DNA of 38,498 nucleotides from the NCBI GenBank assembly GCA_051888775.1, contig JBJFCE010000075.1:1-38498 (forward strand), in the 5' to 3' direction. The notes under the pieces were generated by a model. That model had not been told where the DNA came from and ran no database searches. It saw nothing but the letters and a program-made list of their open reading frames with translations. The first letter of the stretch is position 1, and each line of letters opens with the position of its first letter. A program made the translations under genes and the position numbers. This DNA comes from JBJFCE01 sp051888775. GTDB lineage: Bacteria > Bacillota > Clostridia > Lachnospirales > Lachnospiraceae. Shown here one piece after another: positions 25,929-34,900 of this stretch.

Positions 25929-25957
25929 AGTATAGCACATTCTTTTCATTTTTCCAG
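25929..25957 (-). promoter_or_regulatory. Probable promoter of the EAL-PAS gene
   Basis: Minus-strand extended -10 TGCTATACT (TATACT at 25929-25934) with a weak -35 (CTGGAA) 17 nt upstream. Confidence 0.45.
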
Positions 25958-26081
25958 TACTTTTTGTATGTTTTTACCAATTTAAAGGCAAATATTTTGA
26001 TTTTTTCATAAATTTTTACTTATTAATGGTTTCCGTAGGGATATATCTTCCAACAAAAATCATACATTCTCTCCACCTGCA

Positions 26082-26810
26082 TTAATCATCCGACCATTCT
26101 TTTCCTGCAAATAATAGCGCAGAAATCAGATATGACACACAATACATCACAAGAGAACCGATAACAACCGCAATTTTTATTCCAAGCATTTTTTCTTTAT
26201 GCTCTTCAAAATACCGGATCAGGTGCATCATAAAATTACCGTTCAGAATCTCCAGATCTCCAAACAGCAGATACGCGATTCCACAAAAAAACAGCGCGAT
26301 CAAAATCCCTGTCTTGATCATACCTCCCCTTCTTGCTCCGAAACCGACCAAAAAAGGCAGTTCCAATGCTGTCAGAAAGAGCAGCGATCCCGCAACAACC
26401 GGAAGATACCCCCATATATTCCGTATCATAGAAGAAACCGCATTATTTTCACATTGGATCAGACAGACAGCGCTGCCTGCGTAGCTCAGTGCCGTTACCG
26501 CACAGAACGCCGCAAACAGGAACAGATATTTTGATGCTACATATTCCTTTTTGGATACCGGAAGACTCAGATAATACTGTTTCTGCCTTCTTCCTTCATC
26601 TACAGCGACAACACTGACCTCCAGCTTGAATATAATCAGCAGATAACTGCATCCGATCATGATAAATGCTGCGCCCCACAACAGAATATCCGCTTCTTCC
26701 GTATGGAAAAGGAGCCTTGCTGCTACAATCAGCAAGAAAAACGCTCCGAGCAGGGCTGTATACATTTTCCCTTTGACCGCAATAAAATCCTTATACAACA
26801 ATCCAGTCAT
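26082..26810 (-). CDS. ABC-2 type permease, 242 aa
   Basis: A polytopic membrane protein with about six hydrophobic segments, such as ALLGAFFLLIVAARLLF, LLWGAAFIMIGCSYLLIIF, YLFLFAAFCAVTALSYAG and IAVVIGSLVMYCVSYLISALLF. VDEGRRQKQYYLSLPVSKKEYVASKY is the hallmark loop of ABC-2 permeases of the bacteriocin/YtrC type. The start at 26810 overlaps the stop of the preceding permease by 1 nt (TGATG) with AAAGGGG upstream; the longer frame lies within the upstream gene. It probably forms a heterodimer with the second permease and the ATPase encoded upstream. The substrate is unknown. Confidence 0.92.
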   Translation of the reverse strand: MTGLLYKDFIAVKGKMYTALLGAFFLLIVAARLLFHTEEADILLWGAAFIMIGCSYLLIIFKLEVSVVAVDEGRRQKQYYLSLPVSKKEYVASKYLFLFAAFCAVTALSYAGSAVCLIQCENNAVSSMIRNIWGYLPVVAGSLLFLTALELPFLVGFGARRGGMIKTGILIALFFCGIAYLLFGDLEILNGNFMMHLIRYFEEHKEKMLGIKIAVVIGSLVMYCVSYLISALLFAGKEWSDD

Positions 26811-27577
26811 CAGAGACACCCCTTTCTCTTTTTGATGACCTGACAGGCACCAAAATAAGATAACGCCATACATACAAGCGCTACACAAAAAAATGCCATA
26901 CTATAGCCCGATAAGCAGTCCGCCAGCTTTCGGAATAATGTTATCGCCATGGCATCCAGACTTTCCTCCGGCATGGAAAAGATCTTGTTAGCAACTACTA
27001 CCATTGTGATGAGAAATACTGCCAGAAACGGGATACACTGTATCAGATCCGCCTTTTCCACACCGAGCAGATATAATAAAAACATGACAATGCTCATATA
27101 AATCAACAACACTGCGCAGAAGGTCAGCACATAGCCGCACAGTTTTTCAAATGCGAACACCTGAGAAGTCAGCGATACCGCAATTCCCGCAAGCAATGAA
27201 CCGCATACTCCCACAAGCGCAAACAGCATGCAGGAAAGATATCTGCTTCCCACAATCTGCCTGTCGCTTAACGGCAGACTGAACATACACTTCCAAAATC
27301 CTGCCTTGCGATCCTCCTTAAAGCATTCCACGATCATACTGACAAATGCGATCGGAATAAACAATGTCACCCATACCGCAGCCTGAAAAAAGGAATAGAA
27401 CATTTCTTCTCCCATGGGGCTTTGCGCCTTCATCTCCTCGATTCCCTTTGCAATATTACCATATCGTGAGCTTAGGCAAAATAGCACAGACAAAAAGATG
27501 ATCCCCAGCGTTACGCAAAAAAACATTCTTAGATTTTTTCTCAGACAATACATATCTTTTTGAATCAAGCCTCTCAT
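26810..27577 (-). CDS. ABC-2 type permease, 255 aa
   Basis: A polytopic membrane protein with six or so hydrophobic stretches (NLRMFFCVTLGIIFLSVLFCL at the N-terminus; AVWVTLFIPIAFVSMIVECF; LVGVCGSLLAGIAV; FCAVLLIYMSIVMFLLYLLG; FFCVALVCMALSYF). It has the ABC-2 loop KAGFWKCMFSLPLSDRQIVGSRYL near residues 90-113. It lies 12 nt after the ATPase gene and overlaps the second permease by 1 nt, so all are co-expressed. It shares the SLPxSxxxxVxSxY motif with the other permease, suggesting an ancient duplication. Confidence 0.92.
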   Translation of the reverse strand: MRGLIQKDMYCLRKNLRMFFCVTLGIIFLSVLFCLSSRYGNIAKGIEEMKAQSPMGEEMFYSFFQAAVWVTLFIPIAFVSMIVECFKEDRKAGFWKCMFSLPLSDRQIVGSRYLSCMLFALVGVCGSLLAGIAVSLTSQVFAFEKLCGYVLTFCAVLLIYMSIVMFLLYLLGVEKADLIQCIPFLAVFLITMVVVANKIFSMPEESLDAMAITLFRKLADCLSGYSMAFFCVALVCMALSYFGACQVIKKRKGCL

Positions 27578-27589
27578 AGATTCATCCCC

Positions 27590-28480
27590 TTATGCCTCTC
27601 CCAAAGCAGCTTCACCGATCTTTTCTTTTGCCTGCTTTGCATAGAAAATCATAATTTCTTCCAAAGATGCCGCTTCCATAAGCAGCTGCGGATACTTTGA
27701 CTCACATGCTTTTCTGTTATGTACAAGAATTTCCACGCCGAATGCCGACTGCCTGTAGGAAATCATATCCGCTGCATCAATCCGTTCCAGTTCTTCCTTT
27801 TTACATTTAATCAGACCGTGATTCTCCAGAATCTCATGTTTATCTCCCGACAAAATGATCCGTCCGTGATCAATAAAGGTGACCATGTCCGCAAGACGTT
27901 CCAGATCTCCCGTAATATGGGAAGACAACAGAATCGTATGATTTTCCTCCATGACAAACTCCTGAAAAATTTCCAATATCTCATTTCTGACAATGGGGTC
28001 CAGACCGCTGGTCGGCTCATCCATGATCAAAAGTTCGGCTTCGTGCGATAAAGCAACCGCAATCTGCAGCTTCATGCGCATTCCTCTGGAAAAAGACCCG
28101 CAGCGCTTTTTACGCGGCAGAGAAAAGCGTTTCAGATAATCAAAGAAGACCTCCTCCTGCCAGTGATGATAAATATGCTTCATGACGTTATTGATCTCAT
28201 TGGCTGTCAGAAATTCATGAAATCCCATTTCATCAAACACAACGCCGATCTTTTCTTTTAGTTTTGCGCCTTCCTTTTCCATTGATTTTCCAAAGACACG
28301 GATCTCGCCGTCATCTTTTTTCAGCATGTCCAGAATCAGCTGTATCGTAGTCGTCTTTCCGGCGCCGTTTTGTCCGATAAAACCGCAGATACACCCCTGC
28401 GGAACCGAAAAGCTGATATGATCCAGTGTAAAATCCTCGTAGCGCTTAGTAACACCCATAAGCTCCAATACGTTTTCCAT
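27590..28480 (-). CDS. ABC transporter ATP-binding protein, 296 aa
   Basis: The start was set at 28480 (MENVLELMGV) with GGGAG 9 nt upstream; a longer frame overlaps the GntR gene. Walker A is GQNGAGKT (residues 36-43) and the signature is FSRGMR (about 130-135), a common variant in this exporter class. Walker B is LLIMDEP (150-156), followed by SGLDP and an H-loop in LLSSHITGD. The C-terminal ~75 residues form a separate small domain. It powers the two downstream permeases. The layout GntR(YtrA)-ATPase-permease-permease matches operons induced by cell-envelope stress or peptide antibiotics in Firmicutes. Confidence 0.95.
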   Translation of the reverse strand: MENVLELMGVTKRYEDFTLDHISFSVPQGCICGFIGQNGAGKTTTIQLILDMLKKDDGEIRVFGKSMEKEGAKLKEKIGVVFDEMGFHEFLTANEINNVMKHIYHHWQEEVFFDYLKRFSLPRKKRCGSFSRGMRMKLQIAVALSHEAELLIMDEPTSGLDPIVRNEILEIFQEFVMEENHTILLSSHITGDLERLADMVTFIDHGRIILSGDKHEILENHGLIKCKKEELERIDAADMISYRQSAFGVEILVHNRKACESKYPQLLMEAASLEEIMIFYAKQAKEKIGEAALGEA

Positions 28481-28481
28481 C

Positions 28482-28862
28482 CTAGTACTCCCTTTCCTCA
28501 CACAAAATTCTGAAAATCTGCTCCAGTTCCTCTTTTGTAATTCCGGCAAGCTTTGCCTGATCCAGTGCTTCGTCAAACAGCGCCTCAATCTTACAGACAA
28601 CGCTCTCCTTCACCAGTTCTCTGTTGATCCCCCTGACAAAGCTGCCCTTCCCGGTAAAGGATTCAATATACCCTTCCCGCTCCAGTTCTTCATAGGCACG
28701 CTTTGTCGTAATAATACTGATCCGCAGCTCCTTTGCCAGCAGCCGCATGGAGGGCAGGGCATCTCCTTCTTTCAGTTCTCCGCTTAAAATCATTGCCTTG
28801 ATCTGATCGTAGATCTGTTCATAGATCGGACTTTCCGAATTATTGGTGATAATGATATCCAT
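28482..28862 (-). CDS. GntR-family regulator, YtrA subfamily
   Basis: This is a 126 aa repressor with a winged helix-turn-helix (IYEQIYDQIKAMILSGEL, then LPSMRLLAKELRISIITTKRAYEELEREGYI, and GKGSFV). A short (~50 aa) C-terminal helical tail follows, as in the YtrA subgroup. The start was set at 28862 with GGAG 8 nt upstream. The stop is 1 nt from the ATPase start. A perfect inverted repeat (TGTATAT-5-ATATACA) overlaps its own -10 box, so autoregulation of the whole operon is likely. Confidence 0.94.
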   Translation of the reverse strand: MDIIITNNSESPIYEQIYDQIKAMILSGELKEGDALPSMRLLAKELRISIITTKRAYEELEREGYIESFTGKGSFVRGINRELVKESVVCKIEALFDEALDQAKLAGITKEELEQIFRILCEEREY

Positions 28863-28888
28863 GTTGTTTTCTCCGCGAAAGAAAATAT

Positions 28889-28907
28889 TGTATATATTAA
28901 ATATACA
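28889..28907 (-). promoter_or_regulatory. Probable GntR/YtrA operator
   Basis: The perfect 7 bp arms TGTATAT and ATATACA are separated by ATTAA. This 19 bp site covers the -10 box of the regulator-ABC operon, as expected for autorepression. Confidence 0.75.
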
Positions 28908-28927
28908 CATTTTGTGCCAGGTGTCAA
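28900..28927 (-). promoter_or_regulatory. Promoter of the GntR-ABC operon
   Basis: Minus-strand consensus -35 TTGACA (28922-28927), 16 nt spacer, -10 TATATT (28900-28905). Confidence 0.8.
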
Positions 28928-28937
28928 TAGTAAGAAT

Positions 28938-28978
28938 GTTATAGTAGGAAACGTTATGCGAATCGTTATGTAGGAAAC
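28938..28978. repeat. Short direct repeats upstream of the GntR promoter
   Basis: GTTATAGTAGGAAAC (28938-28952) and GTTATGTAGGAAAC (28965-28978) flank a third GTTATG. They lie between the zinc-ribbon gene stop and the -35 box. Confidence 0.5.
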
Positions 28979-28994
28979 TTGGCCCCTCCAAATA

Positions 28995-29843
28995 TTATTT
29001 CACTTCTTCTAATTCAAATCCAAGATATCCAACTCTTAATAAAGCAGCCAGAACTTTTGCCTCTTTATAAGAGTCAACCGTTATCTGTGCCTCTCCGCCA
29101 GTAATTGCACAATTAACATATGGTGCGCTAATCACTTCACCATCTAGTACAATAGATATTTGACTTCCTATATATTTTTCTGTTCCTTCAGCAAAAGCTT
29201 CCGTTCCTTCATCATCAAATGAAATGCTAACAATATAACTTCTCATTCCGGTTAAACTATCGTTTACAGCTGAAGCTGAAGCCGATTTGATATTTTGATT
29301 TGTTACAATTATCTCTTCTGTAGGCGTTCCGTAACCACCAACAAATTTCAATTCAGTATTACGAATAACCTCACTGTATGTCTCATCATCCATACCCGGC
29401 ATACAAATTTCTACATACCATTCTGAATTTCGCTCTCTCATCAGCACGACTGCTTCTGTAGTATAATTGTCAGCTCTTCTCTGCAAATAATACACAATGG
29501 AATACATATCATCCCTTGAAAACTTTGTATCTGAAACAACCCTATATACTTTCGTTTCCTCTTCAGACTGGATATCTTCTTTTTCGACTTCATCGCTTAC
29601 ATTTATCTGTTGAAACCATAACAGACCGTTATAGCCCATATAAAATCCAAGCAAAAGAATAAGCAACGCTATCAATCCAACCAATCCAAGAACTAATGAA
29701 ACGACAGCCATTCCTTTCTTTTTATCTTCGTTATGTACATAGGTATTCATCTGTTGCGTTGTATTTTCCATCAATGCTTTACCACACTTAGGGCAGAATT
29801 CTGCATCATTTGGCACTTCATTTCCACAATATCTACAAAACAT
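28995..29843 (-). CDS. Zinc-ribbon/TM/SecD-P1-like protein, 282 aa
   Basis: A cytosolic zinc ribbon (Cys 3, 6, 17 and 20; CRYCG...CPKCG) is followed by one TM helix (about 44-70), an acidic linker and an extracytoplasmic domain (about 103-282). That domain resembles the first periplasmic domain of SecD: IVYYLQRRADNY, ELKFVGGYGTP, then YIVSISFDDEGTEAFAEGT, ISIVLDGEVISAPYV, ITGGEAQITV, EAKVLAALLRVG and LELEEVK-like end. The protein stops where SecD would enter its membrane domain, so it cannot be a translocase subunit by itself. AGGAG lies upstream of the ATG at 29843. It is more AT-rich than its neighbours. The role is unknown. Confidence 0.88.
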   Translation of the reverse strand: MFCRYCGNEVPNDAEFCPKCGKALMENTTQQMNTYVHNEDKKKGMAVVSLVLGLVGLIALLILLLGFYMGYNGLLWFQQINVSDEVEKEDIQSEEETKVYRVVSDTKFSRDDMYSIVYYLQRRADNYTTEAVVLMRERNSEWYVEICMPGMDDETYSEVIRNTELKFVGGYGTPTEEIIVTNQNIKSASASAVNDSLTGMRSYIVSISFDDEGTEAFAEGTEKYIGSQISIVLDGEVISAPYVNCAITGGEAQITVDSYKEAKVLAALLRVGYLGFELEEVK

Positions 29844-29859
29844 TTCCCGTCACTCCTCT

Positions 29860-29937
29860 CTATAAGTCCTTCTTAAATGCCTTCTCCATCTTCATACAGA
29901 TATCCATAATATACTCAAACTTGTCTGTGGTCTTGTC
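29860..29937 (-). pseudogene. Short coding-like remnant upstream of the zinc-ribbon gene
   Basis: One frame reads DKTTDKFEYIMDICMKMEKA and ends FKKDL-stop. A good AAAGGAG and ATGATG precede it, but in a different frame (ATG ATG ATA TGA). This looks like a gene broken by a 1-2 nt shift or a deletion scar. It lies in the leader of the zinc-ribbon gene. Confidence 0.35.
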
Positions 29938-29970
29938 ATATCATCATTCTCCTTTGAAGTTATTGATATG

Positions 29971-29976
29971 ATTATA
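29971..29976 (-). promoter_or_regulatory. Extended -10 element upstream of the zinc-ribbon gene
   Basis: Minus-strand TGTTATAAT; no good -35 box is visible. It probably drives the remnant and the zinc-ribbon gene. Confidence 0.45.
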
Positions 29977-30000
29977 ACATAAATAACCTGACACCTCATG

Positions 30001-30221
30001 TCATGTTTTATCCGTTCCCTTTAGCACAAAAATCTGCTGCGGATATCCAAGTTCCACACACAATTCTCCCGGAACAAATCCAAACGACTGATAAAATGCA
30101 CGCGCTGCGACACCCTTTTCGTCTTTCTCCCGAAATGTATGAACTGTAATATCTTTTCTCCGCGTCTGTGAACACACCCTGTTTTTACTCTGTCCTTTGT
30201 ATATACATCCCAGCTTTCCAT
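30001..30221 (-). pseudogene. Chimeric scar: NUDIX hydrolase N-terminus joined to GNAT acetyltransferase C-terminus
   Basis: From the ATG at 30221 (AAAGGAG 7 nt upstream) about 23 codons read MESWDVYTKDRVKTGCVHRR and GEK, the typical start of a NUDIX hydrolase. Near 30153 the coding signal jumps to another frame that reads DITVHTFREKDEKGVAARAF, YQSFGFVPGELCVELGYPQQ and IFVLKGTDKT-stop (stop at 30001-30003), the typical C-terminus of a GNAT acetyltransferase. Both genes therefore appear to have been fused out of frame by a deletion, removing the NUDIX catalytic box and the acetyl-CoA site. Family recognition is by motif; the deletion is inference. Confidence 0.65.
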
Positions 30222-30320
30222 CTTCTACTCCTTTCGACCGGTTTCTTTTTAAGCGATTGTGAAACTTTCCTGTGGTTTTTCTTTTCTACAATTATGCTAC
30301 CAACTATCTGCCAAAAGTTA

Positions 30321-30349
30321 TAGACTTGTAATAAAAAATATTATATAAT
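30321..30349 (+). promoter_or_regulatory. Orphan plus-strand promoter
   Basis: -35 TAGACT (30321-30326), 17 nt spacer, perfect -10 TATAAT (30344-30349). The predicted start near 30356 lies only ~40 nt before a plus-strand terminator, with no reading frame between. Confidence 0.45.
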
Positions 30350-30363
30350 GTATCATGAAGTGT

Positions 30364-30396
30364 GCCCGAAAAACAATTTCGGGTGCTTTCTTTTTT
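30364..30396 (+). terminator. Plus-strand intrinsic terminator
   Basis: The hairpin GCCCGAAA-5-TTTCGGG(T)GC is followed by TTTCTTTTTT. No plus-strand gene lies upstream to explain it. Confidence 0.65.
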
Positions 30397-30401
30397 CACG
30401 C

Positions 30402-30433
30402 AAAAAAGCAGAGACAATTTCCCTGCCTCTGCT
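30402..30433 (-). terminator. Terminator of gltB-gltD
   Basis: On the minus strand AGCAGAG...CTCTGCT (30407-30433) is followed by TTTTT, 18 nt after the gltD stop. Confidence 0.85.
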
Positions 30434-30450
30434 TCTGATTTGCTTTCTTA

Positions 30451-31944
30451 TTACTGGGCACTCAGGCTCGAATACCCCAACAGACTTTCATCCACTTCCT
30501 TCGCACACTCACGCCCCTCGCGGATCGCCTTGACAACCAGTGACTGACCGGAATGCATGTCACCCGCTACGAACAGATTCGGTACGGAAGTTGCATATTT
30601 TCCTGCTGCCGTTTTAACATTCGTTCTTTCCGTAATATCCACCTTAAAGGCATCTGTAACATACTTCTGGCTTCCGAGGAATCCTGCCGCGATCAGGCAC
30701 ACCTGTGCCGGAAGCACCTGCTCACTTCCCGGAACCTCCTTCATATTCATGCGTCCGGTCTCCGGATCCTTCTCCCATGCAAGCTTTACGATCTTGACCG
30801 CCTTTAAGTTTCCGTTCTTATCCTTCTGGAACTCCTTTACCGTAGATTCATAAATACGTGGATCGTGTCCGAACAATGCGATCGCTTCTTCCTGACCGTA
30901 GTCTGTCTTACAGATCTTTGGCCATTCGGGCCACGGGTTATTGTCGGCCCTTTTATCCGGCGCCTTGGGCATCATCTCGATCTGTGTCACGCTCTTACAG
31001 CCGAAGCGGATGGAGGTTCCGACACAATCATTTCCGGTATCGCCGCCGCCGATGATCACCACATCCTTGCCCTTGGTAGAAATATAATTTCCATCTTCAA
31101 AATTGGAATCCAGCAGACTCTTGGTAGCTGCGGTCAGGAAATCCACTGCAAAGTAAATGCCCTTTGCGTCTCTGCCCTCTGCCTTGATATCACGCGGATT
31201 GGAAGCGCCACACGCCAGTACCACGCGGTCATATTCCTTTAACAGCTTCTCTGCCTTGATCTCTTTACCGACATCGGCATTCGTGATAAAGGTAATGCCC
31301 TCTTCCTCCATGACCTTGATCTTACGGTCAATGATATGCTTCTCCAGTTTCATATTCGGAATGCCGTAACGAAGTAATCCTCCGACGCGGTCATGACGCT
31401 CATAAACCGTTACCAGATGTCCCCGCTTATTGAGCTGGTCGGCAACCGCCAGCCCGGACGGACCGGAGCCGATCACGGCAACCTTCTTTCCAGTGCGAAC
31501 CTTGGGCGGCTCTGCTGCCGCGTAGCCTTCTTCATAAGCCTTCTCGATAATGGCATACTCATTTTCTTTGGTGGCTACCGGATCTCCGTACAGTCCGCAG
31601 GTACATGCATTTTCACACAGTGCCGGGCAGACTCTTGAAGTAAATTCCGGGAAATTACTTGTCTTTTTCAGACGCTTGTAAGCTTCCCTCCAGTTTCCGG
31701 TATAGACCAGATCATTCCACTCAGGGATCAGATTGTGCAGCGGACAACCGGAGGTCATTCCGGCAAGTGTTGCACCCGACTGGCAGAACGGAACGCCGCA
31801 TTCCATACATCTTGCTCCCTGAAGCTTCTGTCTCTCGATCGGAAGATGCTGATGGAATTCATTGAAATGTTTTACTCTGGACTCTGGTGCCTCTGCACTG
31901 GATACTTCTCTTTCATAATCCATAAATCCTGTTGGTTTTCCCAT
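30451..31944 (-). CDS. gltD: Glutamate synthase small (NADPH) subunit
   Basis: GltD passes electrons from NAD(P)H through FAD and iron-sulfur clusters to GltB for glutamate synthesis. The 497 aa protein has the N-terminal cluster cysteines (CMECGVPFCQSG near residues 46-57, CPALCENACTCG near 108-119). A first nucleotide-binding motif VAVIGSGPSGLAVADQL lies near residue 152 and a second VVIIGGGDTGNDCVG near 292. It ends with VPNLFVAGDMHSGQSLVVKA, typical of the family. It lies 12 nt after gltB and is followed by a terminator. Confidence 0.97.
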   Translation of the reverse strand: MGKPTGFMDYEREVSSAEAPESRVKHFNEFHQHLPIERQKLQGARCMECGVPFCQSGATLAGMTSGCPLHNLIPEWNDLVYTGNWREAYKRLKKTSNFPEFTSRVCPALCENACTCGLYGDPVATKENEYAIIEKAYEEGYAAAEPPKVRTGKKVAVIGSGPSGLAVADQLNKRGHLVTVYERHDRVGGLLRYGIPNMKLEKHIIDRKIKVMEEEGITFITNADVGKEIKAEKLLKEYDRVVLACGASNPRDIKAEGRDAKGIYFAVDFLTAATKSLLDSNFEDGNYISTKGKDVVIIGGGDTGNDCVGTSIRFGCKSVTQIEMMPKAPDKRADNNPWPEWPKICKTDYGQEEAIALFGHDPRIYESTVKEFQKDKNGNLKAVKIVKLAWEKDPETGRMNMKEVPGSEQVLPAQVCLIAAGFLGSQKYVTDAFKVDITERTNVKTAAGKYATSVPNLFVAGDMHSGQSLVVKAIREGRECAKEVDESLLGYSSLSAQ

Positions 31945-31956
31945 AGCTGCATCTCC

Positions 31957-34900
31957 TTACTCGTTGATTTTATTTGCATAGAATGCTTCGATCTGCGCAT
32001 TCTCTGCGCTCAGGCCCTTCTCCTCCATCTGGACGATCAGCTTGAGCATTCTCTCGTAATCATGCGGGATGATCTTCTTAAACTTCGGCAGATAGTCTCC
32101 GAAATTGTTCAGAATCTCCTTACCCTTCTCGGAATTGGTATATGCCACATGCTCTTTGATGAGTTCCTTTAACTCCAGTACGTCATATTTTGAAGTCACC
32201 TCGGTAGAGGATACCATCGTCTTATTCAGTCTGGTATACAGATCATTATCCTCATCCAGCACATAGGCGATACCGCCGCTCATACCTGCTGCAAAGTTCT
32301 TGCCGGTCTTACCGAGAACAACGACCCTTCCGCCGGTCATATATTCACAGCCATGGTCACCGACGCCCTCAACAACGGCAACCGCACCGGAGTTTCTGAC
32401 GCAGAAGCGTTCTCCGGCCACACCGTTGATGAATGCTTTTCCGCTCGTTGCACCGTAAAGTGCTACGTTACCGATAATGATATTTTCATCCTGTTTAAAC
32501 TTACTGCCCTTCGGCGGATATACGATCAATTTACCGCCGGAAAGTCCTTTTCCGAAATAGTCGTTAGAATCTCCGACAAGCTCCAGTGTCAATCCTTTCG
32601 GGATAAAAGCGCCAAAGCTCTGACCTCCCGCACCGTTACACAGAACACGGTAGGTATCCTCTTCCAGATCATCTCCGAGCCGTTTCGTGATCTCGGAACC
32701 GAGGATGGTACCAAACGCACGGTCCGTATTGGATACCTCCACTTCGATACTTCTCTTTTGTCCCTGAGAAATTGCTTTATCCAAAGACTTTAACAGTACC
32801 TTTTCATCCAGCGTCTTTTCCAACTGGAAGTCGTATACTTTCTTCGGATCAAAGGTTACTTTCTCCTTCATGCCGACATACGGATTGGACAGAATTCTGC
32901 TTAAATCAATCTTCTGTTGATCTTCGGACAGATTCTCTTTTACCTTTAAAAGATCGGTACGTCCCACCAGTTCATCCACACTGCGGACACCAAGCTTTGC
33001 CATATATTCGCGCAGCTCCTGCGCAATAAATTTCATAAAGTTCTCAACGTATTCCGGTTTACCGCGGAAGCGTTTACGAAGCTCCGGATTCTGCGTTGCC
33101 ACACCGACCGGACATGTATCCAGATTACATACACGCATCATGACACAGCCCATTGTTACAAGCGGAGCGGTTGCAAAACCGAACTCTTCTGCACCGAGGA
33201 TTGCTGCGATCGCAACGTCACGGCCGCTCATCAGCTTACCGTCTGTTTCAATGCGGACACGATTACGCAGCCCGTTCTGAATCAATGTCTGATGGGTTTC
33301 CGCAAGTCCGAGCTCCCACGGAAGTCCCGCATTATGAATAGAGCTCTTCGGTGCAGCACCCGTACCGCCGTCATAACCGGATACCAGTACGACCTGCGCA
33401 CCTGCTTTTGCAACACCTGCGGCTACGGTTCCGACGCCTGCCTCAGACACCAGCTTGACAGAGATTCTGGCATCCCGGTTGGCATTTTTCAGATCATAGA
33501 TCAGCTGCGCCAGATCCTCGATCGAATAGATATCATGATGAGGCGGCGGAGAGATCAGACCTACGCCGGGCGTTGAATGTCTGGTCTTGGCAATCCAGGG
33601 ATAGACCTTTCCGGCAGGAAGGTGACCGCCTTCACCGGGCTTTGCTCCCTGTGCCATTTTGATCTGGATCTCCTGTGCGCTGACAAGATATCTGCTCGTT
33701 ACGCCGAAACGTCCCGATGCCACCTGCTTGATCGCAGAGCATTTATTCAGTCCGTCCGGTCCGATGGTAAGTCGCTCGATATCCTCACCACCTTCACCGG
33801 TATTGGATTTCCCATGCAGATGATTCATTGCAATGGCAAGTGTCTCATGTGCTTCCTTGGAAATGGAACCATAGGACATCGCACCTGTTTTGAATCTGGT
33901 CACGATGCTTTCCACACTCTCAACTTCTTCGATCGGCACGGTTTTCTTCGGATAGTTAAAGTCCATCAATCCACGCAGGGTACGGATATTATTTTCATCA
34001 TCCACCATATCCGTGTACTGCTTAAATTTCTCATAATCTCCGAGTCTTGTAGACTCCTGTAACATATGGATCGTCGCAGGATTATACAGATGCTCCTCCG
34101 CGCCGCTTCTTGCCTTATGACGTCCCGGGCTGTCCAGTGTCAGATCGTTGGAAAGACCGAGCGGATCAAACGCCATGGAGTGCAGCTCATCCACCTGCTT
34201 TTCAATATCTTGGATCGTAATACCGCCGACACGGCATACCGTACTCGTAAAATATTTGTTGATCACATCCGCATCAATACCGATTGCCTCAAAGATCTTA
34301 CTGCCCTGATAGGACTGGATTGTAGAGATACCCATCTTGCTGGCAATCTTTACGATACCGTGCAGTACCGCATCATTATAATCGTTGACTGCCGCATAAT
34401 AGTCCTTATTGAGCATGTTATTATCGATCAGCTCCTTAATGGACTCCTGTGCCAGATACGGGTTGATCGCACTCGCACCATAACCAAGCAGAGTAGCAAA
34501 ATGATGCACTTCCCTCGGTTCAGCAGACTCCAGAATGATTGCAACGCTCGTTCTCTTCTTTGTCTGTACCAGATGCTGCTGCAATGCAGATACTGCCAAC
34601 AGAGAAGGAATAGCCACATGATTTTCATCCACACCACGATCGGACAGGATCATAATATTGACGCCTTCTCTATAGGCTCTGTCCACTTCCAGAAACAGGC
34701 GGTCAATCGCCTTTTCCAGACTGGTGTTCTTATAATAAGTGATCGGAACAACCTCTACCTTAAAGCCGTCATGCTTCATATTTTTAATCTTGAGCATGTC
34801 GGTATTTGTTAAGATCGGATTGTTGATCTTCAATACGTTACAATTCTTCGGTGTTTCTTCCAAGAGGTTTCCGTCTGTTCCGACATAAACATTGGTACTG

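Noticed and set aside
26028..26051. Stretch GGTTTCCGTAGGG-ATATATCTTC resembling part of the E2 arm
   Set aside because: The similarity needs several gaps, there is no core or partner arm nearby, and it could be chance in AT-rich DNA.
34066..34812. Open frame of 248 codons on the plus strand opposite gltB, and similar ones at 1421-2107, 9219-9836, 13372-13992 and 33577-34062
   Set aside because: They lie wholly inside confidently identified minus-strand enzymes, have no ribosome sites or family motifs, and read as codon-bias shadows.
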